From assembly GCF_028289855.1 (NCBI RefSeq), contig NZ_JAQGKZ010000080.1, forward strand, positions 1 through 64,000: 64,000 nt of DNA, read 5' to 3'. Numbering within the stretch: position 1 is the stretch's first letter; every line of letters begins with the position of its first letter. This document shows positions 53,121-61,968 of the stretch, piece by piece. The notes beneath the pieces were generated by a model. The model made no database searches. It was not told where the DNA came from and saw only the letters and a list, made by a program, of their open reading frames with translations. Position numbers and translations under genes: made by a program. The stretch comes from Sphingomonas bacterium. GTDB taxonomy: Bacteria; Pseudomonadota; Alphaproteobacteria; Sphingomonadales; Sphingomonadaceae.

Positions 53121-54907
53121 GGCTGTCGACCGGCCACGAACGTCAGTCGGTCTGGGTCGACCCGCACGACCTCGTGCGGCTGCGGCCGGATCGCCGCGAG
53201 ATCGCCGTCGCCGGCCAGCGCCAAGGCGACCACGTGCGCGCCCTTTCCCTGGCGGACGGCCCGCGCGGCCTGCTCGATCATGGCGATCTCGAGCGCGATG
53301 CCGAAACCGGGCGTGACCGCATGGATCAACCGGTCGCGCACCGCCGAAGCCGCCGCCGCCAGTTCCGATCGCGCGACCGGTAACATGATGCCGATGTCCG
53401 GCTTCAGGACGGGGGCAGGGACGACCCGAACGGTCTCGCCGATCAGCAGCACGGGCGCGAACGCGCGAGTCAGCCGCGCGGTGAAATCGGCGTCCACAAC
53501 GGCCCCCGACCGACGAACGACATGCAACTCGACGACCGCGGCGGCCGGCGGGGTGGGGCGGTGCACCCGTACGGCCTCGACGTCGCTCAGCCGACGTGCC
53601 GCAGTTTCGAAATCCTTGTCGGTGACGCACCGCAAGCGTTCGGTGTGCGCATACGGCGCCAGCGCCGCCGTCTGTTCGATGGTCTCCGGGTCGGTGCCGC
53701 CGGTGGCCGCCAGCGGATTGCAGACAGCGAGGATGCGGTCGTCGTCGCTGACGATATGGGTCAAGGTTCGTGCGCCGATATTTCCGGCGCAACCGCATCC
53801 CTGGCGGTGGCGCATCGCCATGGGACCGTTTGGCGCGCGGCGTCCGGATACGCCGTCGCCGAAGCGCAACGACGCCCGCGCGGCGTCGATCGGCTCGACC
53901 GCGAACACGCGGTCGAACGCCGTAGCGCGCAGGATATCGCGGCGCGCGGTCCAGCGCGGCGCACGCGGCCCGGCCGAACGCGGTCGCGCGCGTTCCAGAG
54001 TCATGGCCGGTTCCGCGCGTCGGGGCTCCTGCCGGCGCGCCGCGAGCGCGGAATCGAGCGTCGCCTCGTCGTGACGGTACGGCGCGGCAAAGCACAAATC
54101 GCTGCAGTCGATCGCCACGTCGCCGCGCCCGTCGGCGACGAGCTCGACCGGTTCGGGGGCGAGCCACGCGCCGTGGTCGGCGAGCACGATATTGCCGAGC
54201 AACGACCAGCCTGAGCGGGCGGGCGTGTCCGCCGGCAAGCGGTCGTCGCCGTGCCATACGACCCGCGTCGTGCCGTCGCCGACCACGACCTCGGTCAGGC
54301 GAACGGGATGCGCCCAGCTGGCGACGTGCTCGAGCACCAGCACGTCGCCAGCGGCCAGCGCGGGCCGCCGCCCGGCAAGATCGAGCCGATCTTCCCCCGG
54401 GCGAAGCACGGCGGCGGGGGCTGCGGTACGGAGGCGGTTGTGGCCCTTCACCAGCGTCACGGCGTGCATGGTCTCGAACATCGTCGCCGTCGCCGCTTCA
54501 TCCCGGCTGATGCGAATGGCATCGAGCGTGGGGATTTGAGTCGCGAGCGCGGTTCCCGCCGGCACGACCACCCCGTCTGCGGCGGTTTCCAGGTGCACCC
54601 ACGTGCGCGCGTTGCACCCTTCGTTGAGCGGATAACCGAGCAGCCGCGCATGCCGCCGGACGGAGATCCGCCGCCGCGCCGTTTCCAGATAGGCTTCGGT
54701 CGCGACCGCGTCCTGATAATAGCTTAGATAATCGGCGACATAGGCGAGCACTTCGACCAACGCGACGTCGATATTGGCGGGGTGCTGGGCGACGGCATCG
54801 CGCGAATTGGCGGCGAGGTCGTCGAGCATCAGCGCGCGAAACGCGGCATAGTCGCGGGCGAGGAAATGCACATCCTGATGGATCGCCGGATCGGACGGGG
54901 CGGCCAT
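53117..54907 (-). CDS. Baseplate protein J-like (Pvc11-type)
   Basis: 596 residues. Gene organisation and the motif CNPLAATGGTDPETIEQ, together with the N-terminal DVHFLARDYAAFRALMLDDLAANSRDAVAQHPANIDVALVEVLAYVADYLSYYQD block, identify a gpJ-like baseplate wedge protein. It overlaps the larger gpJ-like gene by four bases and follows gp25 by two. The two J-like proteins of this locus correspond to the paired baseplate proteins seen in eCIS operons. Confidence 0.9.
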   Translation of the reverse strand: MAAPSDPAIHQDVHFLARDYAAFRALMLDDLAANSRDAVAQHPANIDVALVEVLAYVADYLSYYQDAVATEAYLETARRRISVRRHARLLGYPLNEGCNARTWVHLETAADGVVVPAGTALATQIPTLDAIRISRDEAATATMFETMHAVTLVKGHNRLRTAAPAAVLRPGEDRLDLAGRRPALAAGDVLVLEHVASWAHPVRLTEVVVGDGTTRVVWHGDDRLPADTPARSGWSLLGNIVLADHGAWLAPEPVELVADGRGDVAIDCSDLCFAAPYRHDEATLDSALAARRQEPRRAEPAMTLERARPRSAGPRAPRWTARRDILRATAFDRVFAVEPIDAARASLRFGDGVSGRRAPNGPMAMRHRQGCGCAGNIGARTLTHIVSDDDRILAVCNPLAATGGTDPETIEQTAALAPYAHTERLRCVTDKDFETAARRLSDVEAVRVHRPTPPAAAVVELHVVRRSGAVVDADFTARLTRAFAPVLLIGETVRVVPAPVLKPDIGIMLPVARSELAAAASAVRDRLIHAVTPGFGIALEIAMIEQAARAVRQGKGAHVVALALAGDGDLAAIRPQPHEVVRVDPDRLTFVAGRQP

Positions 54908-54909
54908 CG

Positions 54910-55266
54910 TCAGTTGGTCAACTGGACTTGGCGCAGCGTCTGCGAACTTTGGTCGAGATAGCCGATCGTCACCTGGACGAGCGAATCGACCGTCGCCACG
55001 TCGACGTGCTGGATCTGGACCACCTCACCGACCCATTGCCTGAGCGCGCTGTGGATCAGCGCCTCGACCGCCGCGGTCGTTTCGCTGCGGCCGTCGGTAA
55101 AGACGAGCCGCCGTAGCGAACAGCCGAAGTCGGGACGGTTCACGCGTTCGCCCGGATCGGTGAACACGATTTGTTGCAGCAGGTCGCGGATATAATCGTC
55201 GAGATCGGCCGTCTCGGTCTGGCCGGTCGGCGCGAGCCGGTAGGGAAAGGCGACTTGCCGGTTCAT
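54910..55266 (-). CDS. gp25-like baseplate wedge protein (GPW)
   Basis: 118 residues from the ATG at 55266, which overlaps the spike stop (ATGA). The GPW/gp25 signature includes DDYIRDLLQQIVFTDPGERVNRPDFGCSLRRLVF. It joins the sheath to the baseplate and starts contraction. It is the most conserved part of contractile systems, so the call is firm. Confidence 0.94.
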   Translation of the reverse strand: MNRQVAFPYRLAPTGQTETADLDDYIRDLLQQIVFTDPGERVNRPDFGCSLRRLVFTDGRSETTAAVEALIHSALRQWVGEVVQIQHVDVATVDSLVQVTIGYLDQSSQTLRQVQLTN

Positions 55267-56111
55267 ATGATCGGCGCGCCGTCGATAACGCCGCCCCCCT
55301 CGACCGCCAGCCCGCCGGCGATATCGACCGCGCCCTCGACGGTCAGCGCGCCTGCCACGTTGGTCTCCCCCTCGATCGTCACGGCGCCCAGGCAATTGGT
55401 CTCCCCCTCGACCGTCAGGACCGGGGTGATGTTGGTCTCGCCGGTGATGCTGACCTCGATCGATTCGATCTCGATCGCTTCGGCGGTGAGGTCGATCGAC
55501 GAGGCCGGCACCGCGATGGAGATCAGTTCGGGCGTCAGGCCGATCATCGATTCGGGCACGGTCAGCGTGATGCTTTCCGGCGTCATCTCGACGATCGATT
55601 CGGGCACGGTCAATGTGATGCTGCCAGGGGTCATTTCGATGATCGATTCGGGGCAATCGATCGTGATGCCGGTCGAATTGAACGTCATCGTCAGCGGCAC
55701 ATCGACCGCAGGAACCATGCATTGCAGCGTGAAGCCGCCGACCTCCGGCAAGTCGTTCAAGATCATCGTGATGAATTCGGTCTTGAACACCTTGATCTCG
55801 GGCGGCGGCGGCTCGGGTACGTGGAGGATGTCCTCGGGACCCCAGAAACATCCCGCCCAGATCGGATAATCGGGGTCACCGCGCTCGAATTCGATCCATA
55901 CGTTCGCGCCGATCGGCGGGATCGCATAGAAGCCGACATCGGGTCCGGCATAGGGGGTGCAGGGCAGCGCCCAGTTGGTCAGCGAGCCGGGGATATCGGG
56001 CACGTCGGCCCAGATCCGGCCCTGAAACAGCGGATCGAGATTTTCGATCACCTTGCCGCGAAACTTGCCGACGAAGCGAAGCTCGCCATCGCGTGGGGGG
56101 ACGATGCTCAT
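55263..56111 (-). CDS. gp5-type baseplate spike with OB fold and repeat needle
   Basis: 282 residues. The N-terminal OB-fold domain is the Phage_base_V/VgrG-gp5 type (GRIWADVPDIPG, PPIGANVWIEFERGDPDYPIWAGCFW). After residue ~110 the protein becomes a repeating strand region (I-x-M-T-P-x-S-I-T-L-T-V-P-E-S) with a 16-residue period, then V-E-G-E-T-N-type repeats, as in a trimeric needle. No separate PAAR tip was seen in the window. Confidence 0.9.
   Translation of the reverse strand: MSIVPPRDGELRFVGKFRGKVIENLDPLFQGRIWADVPDIPGSLTNWALPCTPYAGPDVGFYAIPPIGANVWIEFERGDPDYPIWAGCFWGPEDILHVPEPPPPEIKVFKTEFITMILNDLPEVGGFTLQCMVPAVDVPLTMTFNSTGITIDCPESIIEMTPGSITLTVPESIVEMTPESITLTVPESMIGLTPELISIAVPASSIDLTAEAIEIESIEVSITGETNITPVLTVEGETNCLGAVTIEGETNVAGALTVEGAVDIAGGLAVEGGGVIDGAPII
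55546..55689. repeat. 48-bp tandem repeat in the spike gene
   Basis: Three nearly identical 48-base units start at 55546, 55594 and 55642 with the word ATCGATTCGGG. Each encodes 16 residues of the spike needle. The DNA similarity exceeds what protein conservation needs, so the needle may change length by repeat gain or loss. Confidence 0.75.
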
Positions 56112-57253
56112 GCCGCCACCCGGTCGATGGTGCTGCCAATGCCTTCGCGGGCGAGCGTGAAGGATTGTTGGTACCGTCCGCGCGCGAGCGAATGCGTCAC
56201 CGTCTTGACCCGGTAGCGGCCGTCATAACTGGTCCCGGCACCGCGCACATCGACCAGCCCGGGCGCTTCGAGAACGGCGCCGTAGCGCAGCGTGTCGACT
56301 TCGCCTTGTGCGGTCACCGCCTGGTCGGTCGAGACGTCGGTCGTCGCCTGCGCGCTGACCAAAGCCTGGATATAGCCGAGCCGCGGATCGGTGAAGATGT
56401 CGCGCCGTTGGAGCAGGCCGACCGGGTTGAGCGCCGGATCGGTCGCGAGCGGCGGCATCCGTGAACTGCCGAACGTCACCAGCGGCGCGTCGATCTCGGT
56501 GTCGTCGTCCTGGACCATGCCATAGAGCTGAACGGGCGCGAGCGAATCGAGCCGGAAGCTGATGCGATCGACATTGGTGGTGGAACCGAGATCGACCGAC
56601 AGCGCCGGCTTGACCGACCCGATATTGAGCGGCGGACCCCAATAGGCGATGTTGGTCATCGGCTCGGGACCGGGCCGGACGTGGAACAAATAACCGTGCG
56701 GCGCGGCGAGTTCGCGCAGGTAGGCGCGGTCGGTGGCGTTTTGCTGGGGCGTGCGCTCGATGACGATCGGGGTAAGGTCGGCGGCGGTCGGGATCACCTC
56801 GGGCACCACGCCGATCGGGCCGTATTTGGCGAGCACCGCCAGTGCGATCAGCGAATCGCCCATTTGCGGATATTCGAGCGAGATCTGGACGCGGTCCATC
56901 AGGATGCTGACATCCTCGCCGGTCACGCTCAGCACAACACCGCCGAACGGCCCATCATGGGATAGCTCGTGCTGGGTGATGAACCCGTCGATAAGCACCT
57001 GCGATGCCGATCCCAGCCCGACGCTGACGATCGCTCGGTTCCACGGCGCCAAGTCGCCGCCGCTCAGCAACGCGAAATCGGCCGCCGGGCCGGCCGCGCG
57101 ATCCGCCTTGAAGGTTAGCTTGAACGACCGCGGCGCGTCGTCGGCGCACGTGACCTCGACGCTGTCGAGCCGTTCCATCACGGCGGCCGATGCCGGTCTC
57201 GGGACGGTCGATCCGAGCCAAAGCTCGAGCTTGACGCTGGCGGGCGCCGTCAT
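56108..57253 (-). CDS. gpD-like baseplate hub protein
   Basis: 381 residues of the late control D / VgrG N-terminal (gp27-like) type: tandem barrel domains with LIDGFITQHELSHDGPFGGVVLSVTGEDVSILMDR and the late-control-type C-terminus KTVTHSLARGRYQQSFTLARE. It would form the hub that carries the spike encoded next. Overlaps both neighbours with ATGA junctions. Confidence 0.88.
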   Translation of the reverse strand: MTAPASVKLELWLGSTVPRPASAAVMERLDSVEVTCADDAPRSFKLTFKADRAAGPAADFALLSGGDLAPWNRAIVSVGLGSASQVLIDGFITQHELSHDGPFGGVVLSVTGEDVSILMDRVQISLEYPQMGDSLIALAVLAKYGPIGVVPEVIPTAADLTPIVIERTPQQNATDRAYLRELAAPHGYLFHVRPGPEPMTNIAYWGPPLNIGSVKPALSVDLGSTTNVDRISFRLDSLAPVQLYGMVQDDDTEIDAPLVTFGSSRMPPLATDPALNPVGLLQRRDIFTDPRLGYIQALVSAQATTDVSTDQAVTAQGEVDTLRYGAVLEAPGLVDVRGAGTSYDGRYRVKTVTHSLARGRYQQSFTLAREGIGSTIDRVAA

Positions 57254-57552
57254 GACCGATCCCCCGACGGCCGAAGCGCCGGCACCGCCAGCACCTGGCC
57301 GGGCTCGACGAGGTCGAACGGATCGAGCGCCAGATTGGCATCGGCGATCCGCCAGAACAGCAGGGGGTCGCCGAGCGCCCGCGCCGCGACCAGATCGAGC
57401 CGATCGCCATCGCGCGGCACGATCGTCGACCGTGCCGCGTCGGGATCGACCCGCGGCAGGAAACGGCGCTTCTTGTAGATCACCTCGATGCCGTCGTCGG
57501 TGACGCAGCGCAGATTGCCGATGGCAGCGTAGCGATTGCGGGGATCGGCCAT
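57250..57552 (-). CDS. LysM/gpX-like tail protein
   Basis: 100 residues. The C-terminal half is a LysM-like module (DRLDLVAARALGDPLLFWRIADANLALDPFDLVEPGQVLAVP), like phage tail protein X. It binds or caps the hub/tube end. In other eCIS the LysM domain is fused to the tube-like adaptor; here it is separate. Confidence 0.82.
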   Translation of the reverse strand: MADPRNRYAAIGNLRCVTDDGIEVIYKKRRFLPRVDPDAARSTIVPRDGDRLDLVAARALGDPLLFWRIADANLALDPFDLVEPGQVLAVPALRPSGDRS

Positions 57553-57562
57553 CAGCGCTTCC

Positions 57563-58213
57563 TCACAATCCGCCCGAATCCACGCCGATCAGCGGCGTAG
57601 TGCTGCCCGTCGCTTGCCCGGCGATGGTATTCAGCGCCTGCTGATAGGCCGTGAACGTGAAATAGGCGTGGTTGTCGGCCGACACGTCGGTGTACGTCAG
57701 CACGCGCATCGCCAGCGTGACCGTCGCGCGGATCGGGTTGAGCCGCGTATCGAAGAACTCCTCGTTGATTTCGTAGCTCGCGATGCGCACCGGCAGCACG
57801 CGCTTCTGGCCCCACACGAACAGCGTGCGCGGCGCGGTCAGCGGCGCGATTTCCATCACGCCGCTCGCCAGCTGTTTCTGTGCCTCATTGACCGCCGCCA
57901 GCGCCGGATAGACGAGCAGTTCGAGCGCCGCGAGCTGCGGCAGTACGGCGTATTGCAGCGCCGCCGATTTGCCGCTGCCGATATCGTCGCTCGCGTCGAG
58001 CTCGATCTCGATCGTGATGGTCTGCGCCGGCGCGCCGGTGAAGCGCACTGCCGATGATTGGGCATTGTCCTCGCCCCCGACCATCTGCGGCTGCAGCGAC
58101 CGCTTCAGTGTCGATGGATTATAGGTGAACGCGATGACTCGCGGCGTCGGATCGGTCGGATCGATCGTCACGAGCGCGCCTTTGAGGATGCGCGGGCCGC
58201 GGGCGCGCGTCAT
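57563..58213 (-). CDS. CIS tube-like adaptor protein (Pvc7-type N-terminal domain)
   Basis: 216 residues with the CIS_tube-type signature: RVIAFTYNPSTLKRSLQPQ at the N-terminus and LFVWGQKRVLPVRIASYEINEEFFDTRLNPIRATVTLAMRVLT later. The family couples the inner tube to the spike hub. It starts overlapping the stop of the nuclease-like gene and lies 10 bases upstream of the LysM-like gene. Confidence 0.85.
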   Translation of the reverse strand: MTRARGPRILKGALVTIDPTDPTPRVIAFTYNPSTLKRSLQPQMVGGEDNAQSSAVRFTGAPAQTITIEIELDASDDIGSGKSAALQYAVLPQLAALELLVYPALAAVNEAQKQLASGVMEIAPLTAPRTLFVWGQKRVLPVRIASYEINEEFFDTRLNPIRATVTLAMRVLTYTDVSADNHAYFTFTAYQQALNTIAGQATGSTTPLIGVDSGGL

Positions 58214-59232
58214 TCCTCGTCCTCCATCTCATCCTCGTCGCGGCCGAGCTGGCGCGGCGGCTGTCGCGCCTGGAGATCCGAGGCGCGGGGCTGAGTCATG
58301 CTGATCATCGTCGCCGCGGCGTCGAGCGCGTCGGGCGCGAACCGCGACGCCTGTGCCTGAAATGAATCCCATTCGGAACTGCTCGGCAGCGGCCGGTCGG
58401 CGTCGATCAGGCGGTTGTGGAACGGATCGTCGGGATAGTCGCGGTGCGCGAAGGTCTGTTGCACCGACTCGGCGCGGTGCGTGTTCGGGCGCATGTTGAA
58501 CGACGTGTTGACGATGACGTCGGTGTTGCCCGAGATAGCATTGTCGAACGGGATCATCTCACCGTTCGCGCCTTGCGAAATGGTGGCCAGGTTATCGATG
58601 TCCTGCGTCGCCGCGCCGCCCTGGCCATGCCCCATGCCATGGCCGATCTGATAATTGATCCCCGGGCGCTGCAGGCCGAGATCGGCGTTATAATCGTTCG
58701 CGCTGGAAAACCCGGTATTCTGGCGGAAGACGGTGCGGTGCTCGTTCGGGTCGCGATGCGGCACCGCCGCCAGCACCGGTTGCGCGCCGATCCCCCGCAC
58801 CTCGGCCGGGCCGGTATAGGCGAGCCCGCGCCCCTGTTCGACATTGGCCGCCGCATGGACGAGATTGTCGAGCCCCAATGTCGGTGCGTCGGGCTGGGTG
58901 TAGAGCCCACGCATGCTGCGATGCCCGCTCGCCGCCGGCATCGCCAGCCCGGTTTCGAGCGGCACGTCGACCACCTCCATCCCCTCGGGCGGGCCCGGCC
59001 GGTGCTCCTCGTCGGATCGCCCGACCCAATGCACCTGGCCCGGTCCGGGACCCGGCACCCAGCGCGCCTGGATTACGCCTTGCGACGGGGCGATCGCGAT
59101 ATGGTCGAGCGAGAAGGCCGGGATGGCCAGCGGCGCGCTGTCGGGCGCGGCGACCGACGGCATCGGCTCACCACCCGATTTTTTCGCGGGACTATCCACC
59201 GGCCGCGTGACGAAGGCGCGAGTCACAGCCAC
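58210..59232 (-). CDS. eCIS-encoded protein with nuclease-toxin-like motif (candidate cargo)
   Basis: 340 residues from a GTG at 59232. The N-terminal ~190 residues are Pro/Gly-rich and low in structure. Residues 197-230 match the pattern of polymorphic-toxin DNA/RNA nonspecific endonuclease domains: G-H-x-x-G-x-x-x-G-G, then D-N-L-x-T and Q-G-A-N. H198 would be the catalytic His and N223 the metal ligand. The tail is very acidic (EDEMEDEE). In eCIS operons genes near the AAA ATPase often encode cargo. No HExxH (DUF4157) is present. The nuclease call rests on one motif. Confidence 0.5.
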   Translation of the reverse strand: MAVTRAFVTRPVDSPAKKSGGEPMPSVAAPDSAPLAIPAFSLDHIAIAPSQGVIQARWVPGPGPGQVHWVGRSDEEHRPGPPEGMEVVDVPLETGLAMPAASGHRSMRGLYTQPDAPTLGLDNLVHAAANVEQGRGLAYTGPAEVRGIGAQPVLAAVPHRDPNEHRTVFRQNTGFSSANDYNADLGLQRPGINYQIGHGMGHGQGGAATQDIDNLATISQGANGEMIPFDNAISGNTDVIVNTSFNMRPNTHRAESVQQTFAHRDYPDDPFHNRLIDADRPLPSSSEWDSFQAQASRFAPDALDAAATMISMTQPRASDLQARQPPRQLGRDEDEMEDEE

Positions 59233-61130
59233 CCCCGCGTTTCGCTTTCGGTCAGCGGCCGGTCGAGCTTGGCATATTCGATTCCCGCGGCGGCGCGAAT
59301 GTCGCTCATGGTCAGCGGTGCACGATTGGCCGCGGCCAGGAAAGCCGCGTTGAGCGCGATGTTGCGGATGCCGCCACCGGCGACGTTGAGTTGCGCGAGC
59401 CGGGCGAAATCGAGCGCCGCCACCGGCATCGCGGCGGGAAACATCCGCTGCCAGATCGCCGCGCGCTCGGCAGCGTCGGGAAACGGAAATTGCACCAGAA
59501 AGCGCAAGCGGCGCAGGAACGCTTGGTCGATCGCGTCGCGCAGATTGGTCGTCAGGATCGCCACGCCGCGATAGGCCTCGACGCGCTGGAGCAGATAGCT
59601 GACCTCGATATTGGCGTGGCGGTCGTGGCTGTCCTTCACCTCGCTACGCTTGCCGAACAAGGCATCGGCTTCGTCGAACAACAGCACCGCGCCGCCGGCT
59701 TCCGCGCTGTCGAACACGCGGCGCAGGTTCTTCTCGGTCTCGCCGATATATTTGTTGACCACCGCGCTCAGGTCGATCCGGTACAGGTCGAGCGACAGGT
59801 CGTTCGCGATCACCTCGGCAGCGAGCGTCTTGCCGGTTCCGCTCGGTCCCGCGAACAGCGATACCATTCCGCTCCCACGCGCGCCGGTTTCGGCCATGCC
59901 CCAGTCGCCATAGACGGTCGCGCGGTCGCGGGCCTGCCCGGCGATCGCGCGCAGCATCGCCATCTCATGGTCGGGCAGCACGAGCTGGTCCCAGGTCGCA
60001 CGTGGCTCGATCCGTTCGATCGTGTCGCCGATCGGCCCGCGCGCCTGGCCGCGGCAATACGCCCACACTCGGCGGGCGAACGGCGTGCCGTCGTCACGCG
60101 CGCTTGATGCGGCCAATTTGGCGCCGCGGATCGCCGACAGGTCCAGCTCGAACTGGAACGCGAGCGTCCGCAGCGCGTCCTCAGACATCTCCGCAGTGTC
60201 GCCGAGCGCATCGCGCCACAAGGCGAGCTGCTCGGACGGGGTCAGGCGGGGGATGTCGATCCGCAATACCGCGCGCATCGCGTCGATCGGCTGGCGCAGT
60301 CCGACCAGCAGCAACGGTACGTCGATCCGGTCGGCGAGCCGCCGCACGCGATCTTCCACGCCGTCGCCTTCCCCGGTCACCATCAGCAGGCGCGGCACCA
60401 GCCGTGCTTCGCGGCCCCAGATCCGCGCGAAGCGGTCGATCGCCTCGGCATCGTCGGGCAAGTCGCGCGCCGCAACGGCGAACAGGTCGGCCGACAGCCG
60501 CGTCGCCGCGTTGGCGGCGATTTCGCGCGCGGCCGAGCGATCGTCGCCGGCCAGTTGCACGATCGTGTCGCCTTGTCCGGCATCGGGCGATCCCAACACT
60601 GCGGCGACGCGATCGGCGACGGCAAGGTGCGCCGGCGCGAGCTCGCCGCCCGGGCGCACCGGTTCGACGATCGCGGCCAGCGTCGCGTCGAGCGGATCGA
60701 GGCCGGTCAGGTGATGCAGGATACGCTCGTCGATCCTGAGCGGCGCGCCGACCAGCGACGGCCCGTCGCCCAGCTTGACCAAGTGCCAGCGGCGCAGCGG
60801 CGCATCGGGGAGCGTCGCACTCCAGTGCGCGGCGGGCAACGCCGCGAGCGCGAGCGCGAAATTGGCCGGCGCGCCGGCTTGCAACTCCGCCACCAGGGCG
60901 GCGCACCCCGCATCGAGCTCCATCCCGGCGCACAGCAGCAGGACGTCGCGCTCGAAATCGCTCAGCCCGAACGCTGCCGCCACCCGCACGAGCGGCGTCG
61001 CCGGGTCCCGGCCGTCGGGCGCGCCGGCGTCGCCCGATCGCTCGCCGTCGCGATACAATTGCAGGATCGCCGCGATCCGCCGCAGCTCGGCGGCCAGATC
61101 GTCGATCGCGCCGCGCGGATCGTCCGCCAT
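59223..61130 (-). CDS. eCIS AAA+ ATPase
   Basis: 635 residues. The C-terminal AAA+ core has Walker A GPSGTGKT (about residue 428), Walker B LLFDEADALFG (about 480) and a later R-R-L-R-F segment for the arginine finger. The first ~400 residues form a family-specific region. In eCIS loci this protein (Pvc15-type) is thought to help cargo loading. It overlaps the nuclease-like gene by ten bases. Confidence 0.92.
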   Translation of the reverse strand: MADDPRGAIDDLAAELRRIAAILQLYRDGERSGDAGAPDGRDPATPLVRVAAAFGLSDFERDVLLLCAGMELDAGCAALVAELQAGAPANFALALAALPAAHWSATLPDAPLRRWHLVKLGDGPSLVGAPLRIDERILHHLTGLDPLDATLAAIVEPVRPGGELAPAHLAVADRVAAVLGSPDAGQGDTIVQLAGDDRSAAREIAANAATRLSADLFAVAARDLPDDAEAIDRFARIWGREARLVPRLLMVTGEGDGVEDRVRRLADRIDVPLLLVGLRQPIDAMRAVLRIDIPRLTPSEQLALWRDALGDTAEMSEDALRTLAFQFELDLSAIRGAKLAASSARDDGTPFARRVWAYCRGQARGPIGDTIERIEPRATWDQLVLPDHEMAMLRAIAGQARDRATVYGDWGMAETGARGSGMVSLFAGPSGTGKTLAAEVIANDLSLDLYRIDLSAVVNKYIGETEKNLRRVFDSAEAGGAVLLFDEADALFGKRSEVKDSHDRHANIEVSYLLQRVEAYRGVAILTTNLRDAIDQAFLRRLRFLVQFPFPDAAERAAIWQRMFPAAMPVAALDFARLAQLNVAGGGIRNIALNAAFLAAANRAPLTMSDIRAAAGIEYAKLDRPLTESETRGWL

Positions 61131-61131
61131 G

Positions 61132-61734
61132 TCAGGCCGCCACCGCTGATCGGGCCCGGCGCGGTCCTTCGACCGGTCCGCCCTCGGCGTCGAGCAGGAC
61201 GGCGGAGGCGATATATTGCAGCGAGGGGCGGTGCGCGATCTGGAAGAACACCGTCCACAATTTGGCGAGCTCGTCGAGGCTCAGCGTCTGCGGGATGATC
61301 TTGATACGGTCGAGCTGGCGCGGCAGGTCCGAGTCGCGCAGGAACGCGAACGCACTGCGCGCGCCCACCGTCCGGCGCAACTCGTCGCCGGTCAGCACGG
61401 GCGCAGCATGGAGCGCGGTCAGCACCTTGCCCAGCATCAATTCGGTGGCGAGATGATCCTCGCTCGAAAAGGAAATCAGATAGTGCAGGTCGATCGCGAC
61501 TTGCGGTCGCGCGACCAGCTCGCCCGCGGCGTCGCGAGTCGGCAGATCGGCGTTGCGCAGCTGGGCGTTGGGGACGAGGTGATAGAGGTACAGATTGACC
61601 TCCTTCTCTCCCGGCGTCGGCGCTTGCGGCGGCCCGACCCGGACGACCACGCCGGGCGCGACGTCCTGCACCGCGGCCTGGACGATGTCGTGCAGCGCCG
61701 CCGTGACGAACGCGATGGTGAAATGGTCGCTCAC
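61132..61734 (-). CDS. DUF4255 tail-terminator protein (Pvc16-type)
   Basis: 200 residues from a GTG at 61734, which overlaps the upstream stop (GTGA). It matches DUF4255: the N-terminal helix AFVTAALHDIVQAAV, VNLYLYHLVPNAQLRNADLP and VAIDLHYLISFSSEDHLATELMLGKVLTALH. This cap closes the tube and sheath at the distal end. Its presence is a strong marker of extracellular contractile injection systems. Confidence 0.93.
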   Translation of the reverse strand: MSDHFTIAFVTAALHDIVQAAVQDVAPGVVVRVGPPQAPTPGEKEVNLYLYHLVPNAQLRNADLPTRDAAGELVARPQVAIDLHYLISFSSEDHLATELMLGKVLTALHAAPVLTGDELRRTVGARSAFAFLRDSDLPRQLDRIKIIPQTLSLDELAKLWTVFFQIAHRPSLQYIASAVLLDAEGGPVEGPRRARSAVAA

Positions 61735-61961
61735 GGCCAGCGCTCGATATGCGTGGTGCGATCGGGGGCGGGTGCGGTGCGCGGCGCGCGACGTGGCGCG
61801 CGGTGGGCGGGAACGCGCAGGCGCATGCGCGACCCCACGGGCATCGCGCGGGCGCTCCAGATTATCGGCGTCGAGGCGACCATGCGGCCCAGCTGCGGCA
61901 CGGGACGGAGATCGCCCCGGCCGCCCATGGCATGTCCGGCGAGTGCGGCGAACACATCCAT
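61731..61961 (-). CDS. Small basic protein of unknown function in the eCIS operon
   Basis: 76 residues with an ATG start. It lies between two eCIS genes, its stop overlaps the DUF4255 start (GTGA) and a 7-base gap separates it from the previous gene, so it is very likely translated. It is Arg- and Pro-rich in the C-terminal half. I recognise no domain. Confidence 0.6.
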   Translation of the reverse strand: MDVFAALAGHAMGGRGDLRPVPQLGRMVASTPIIWSARAMPVGSRMRLRVPAHRAPRRAPRTAPAPDRTTHIERWP

Positions 61962-61968
61962 CTCCGGG

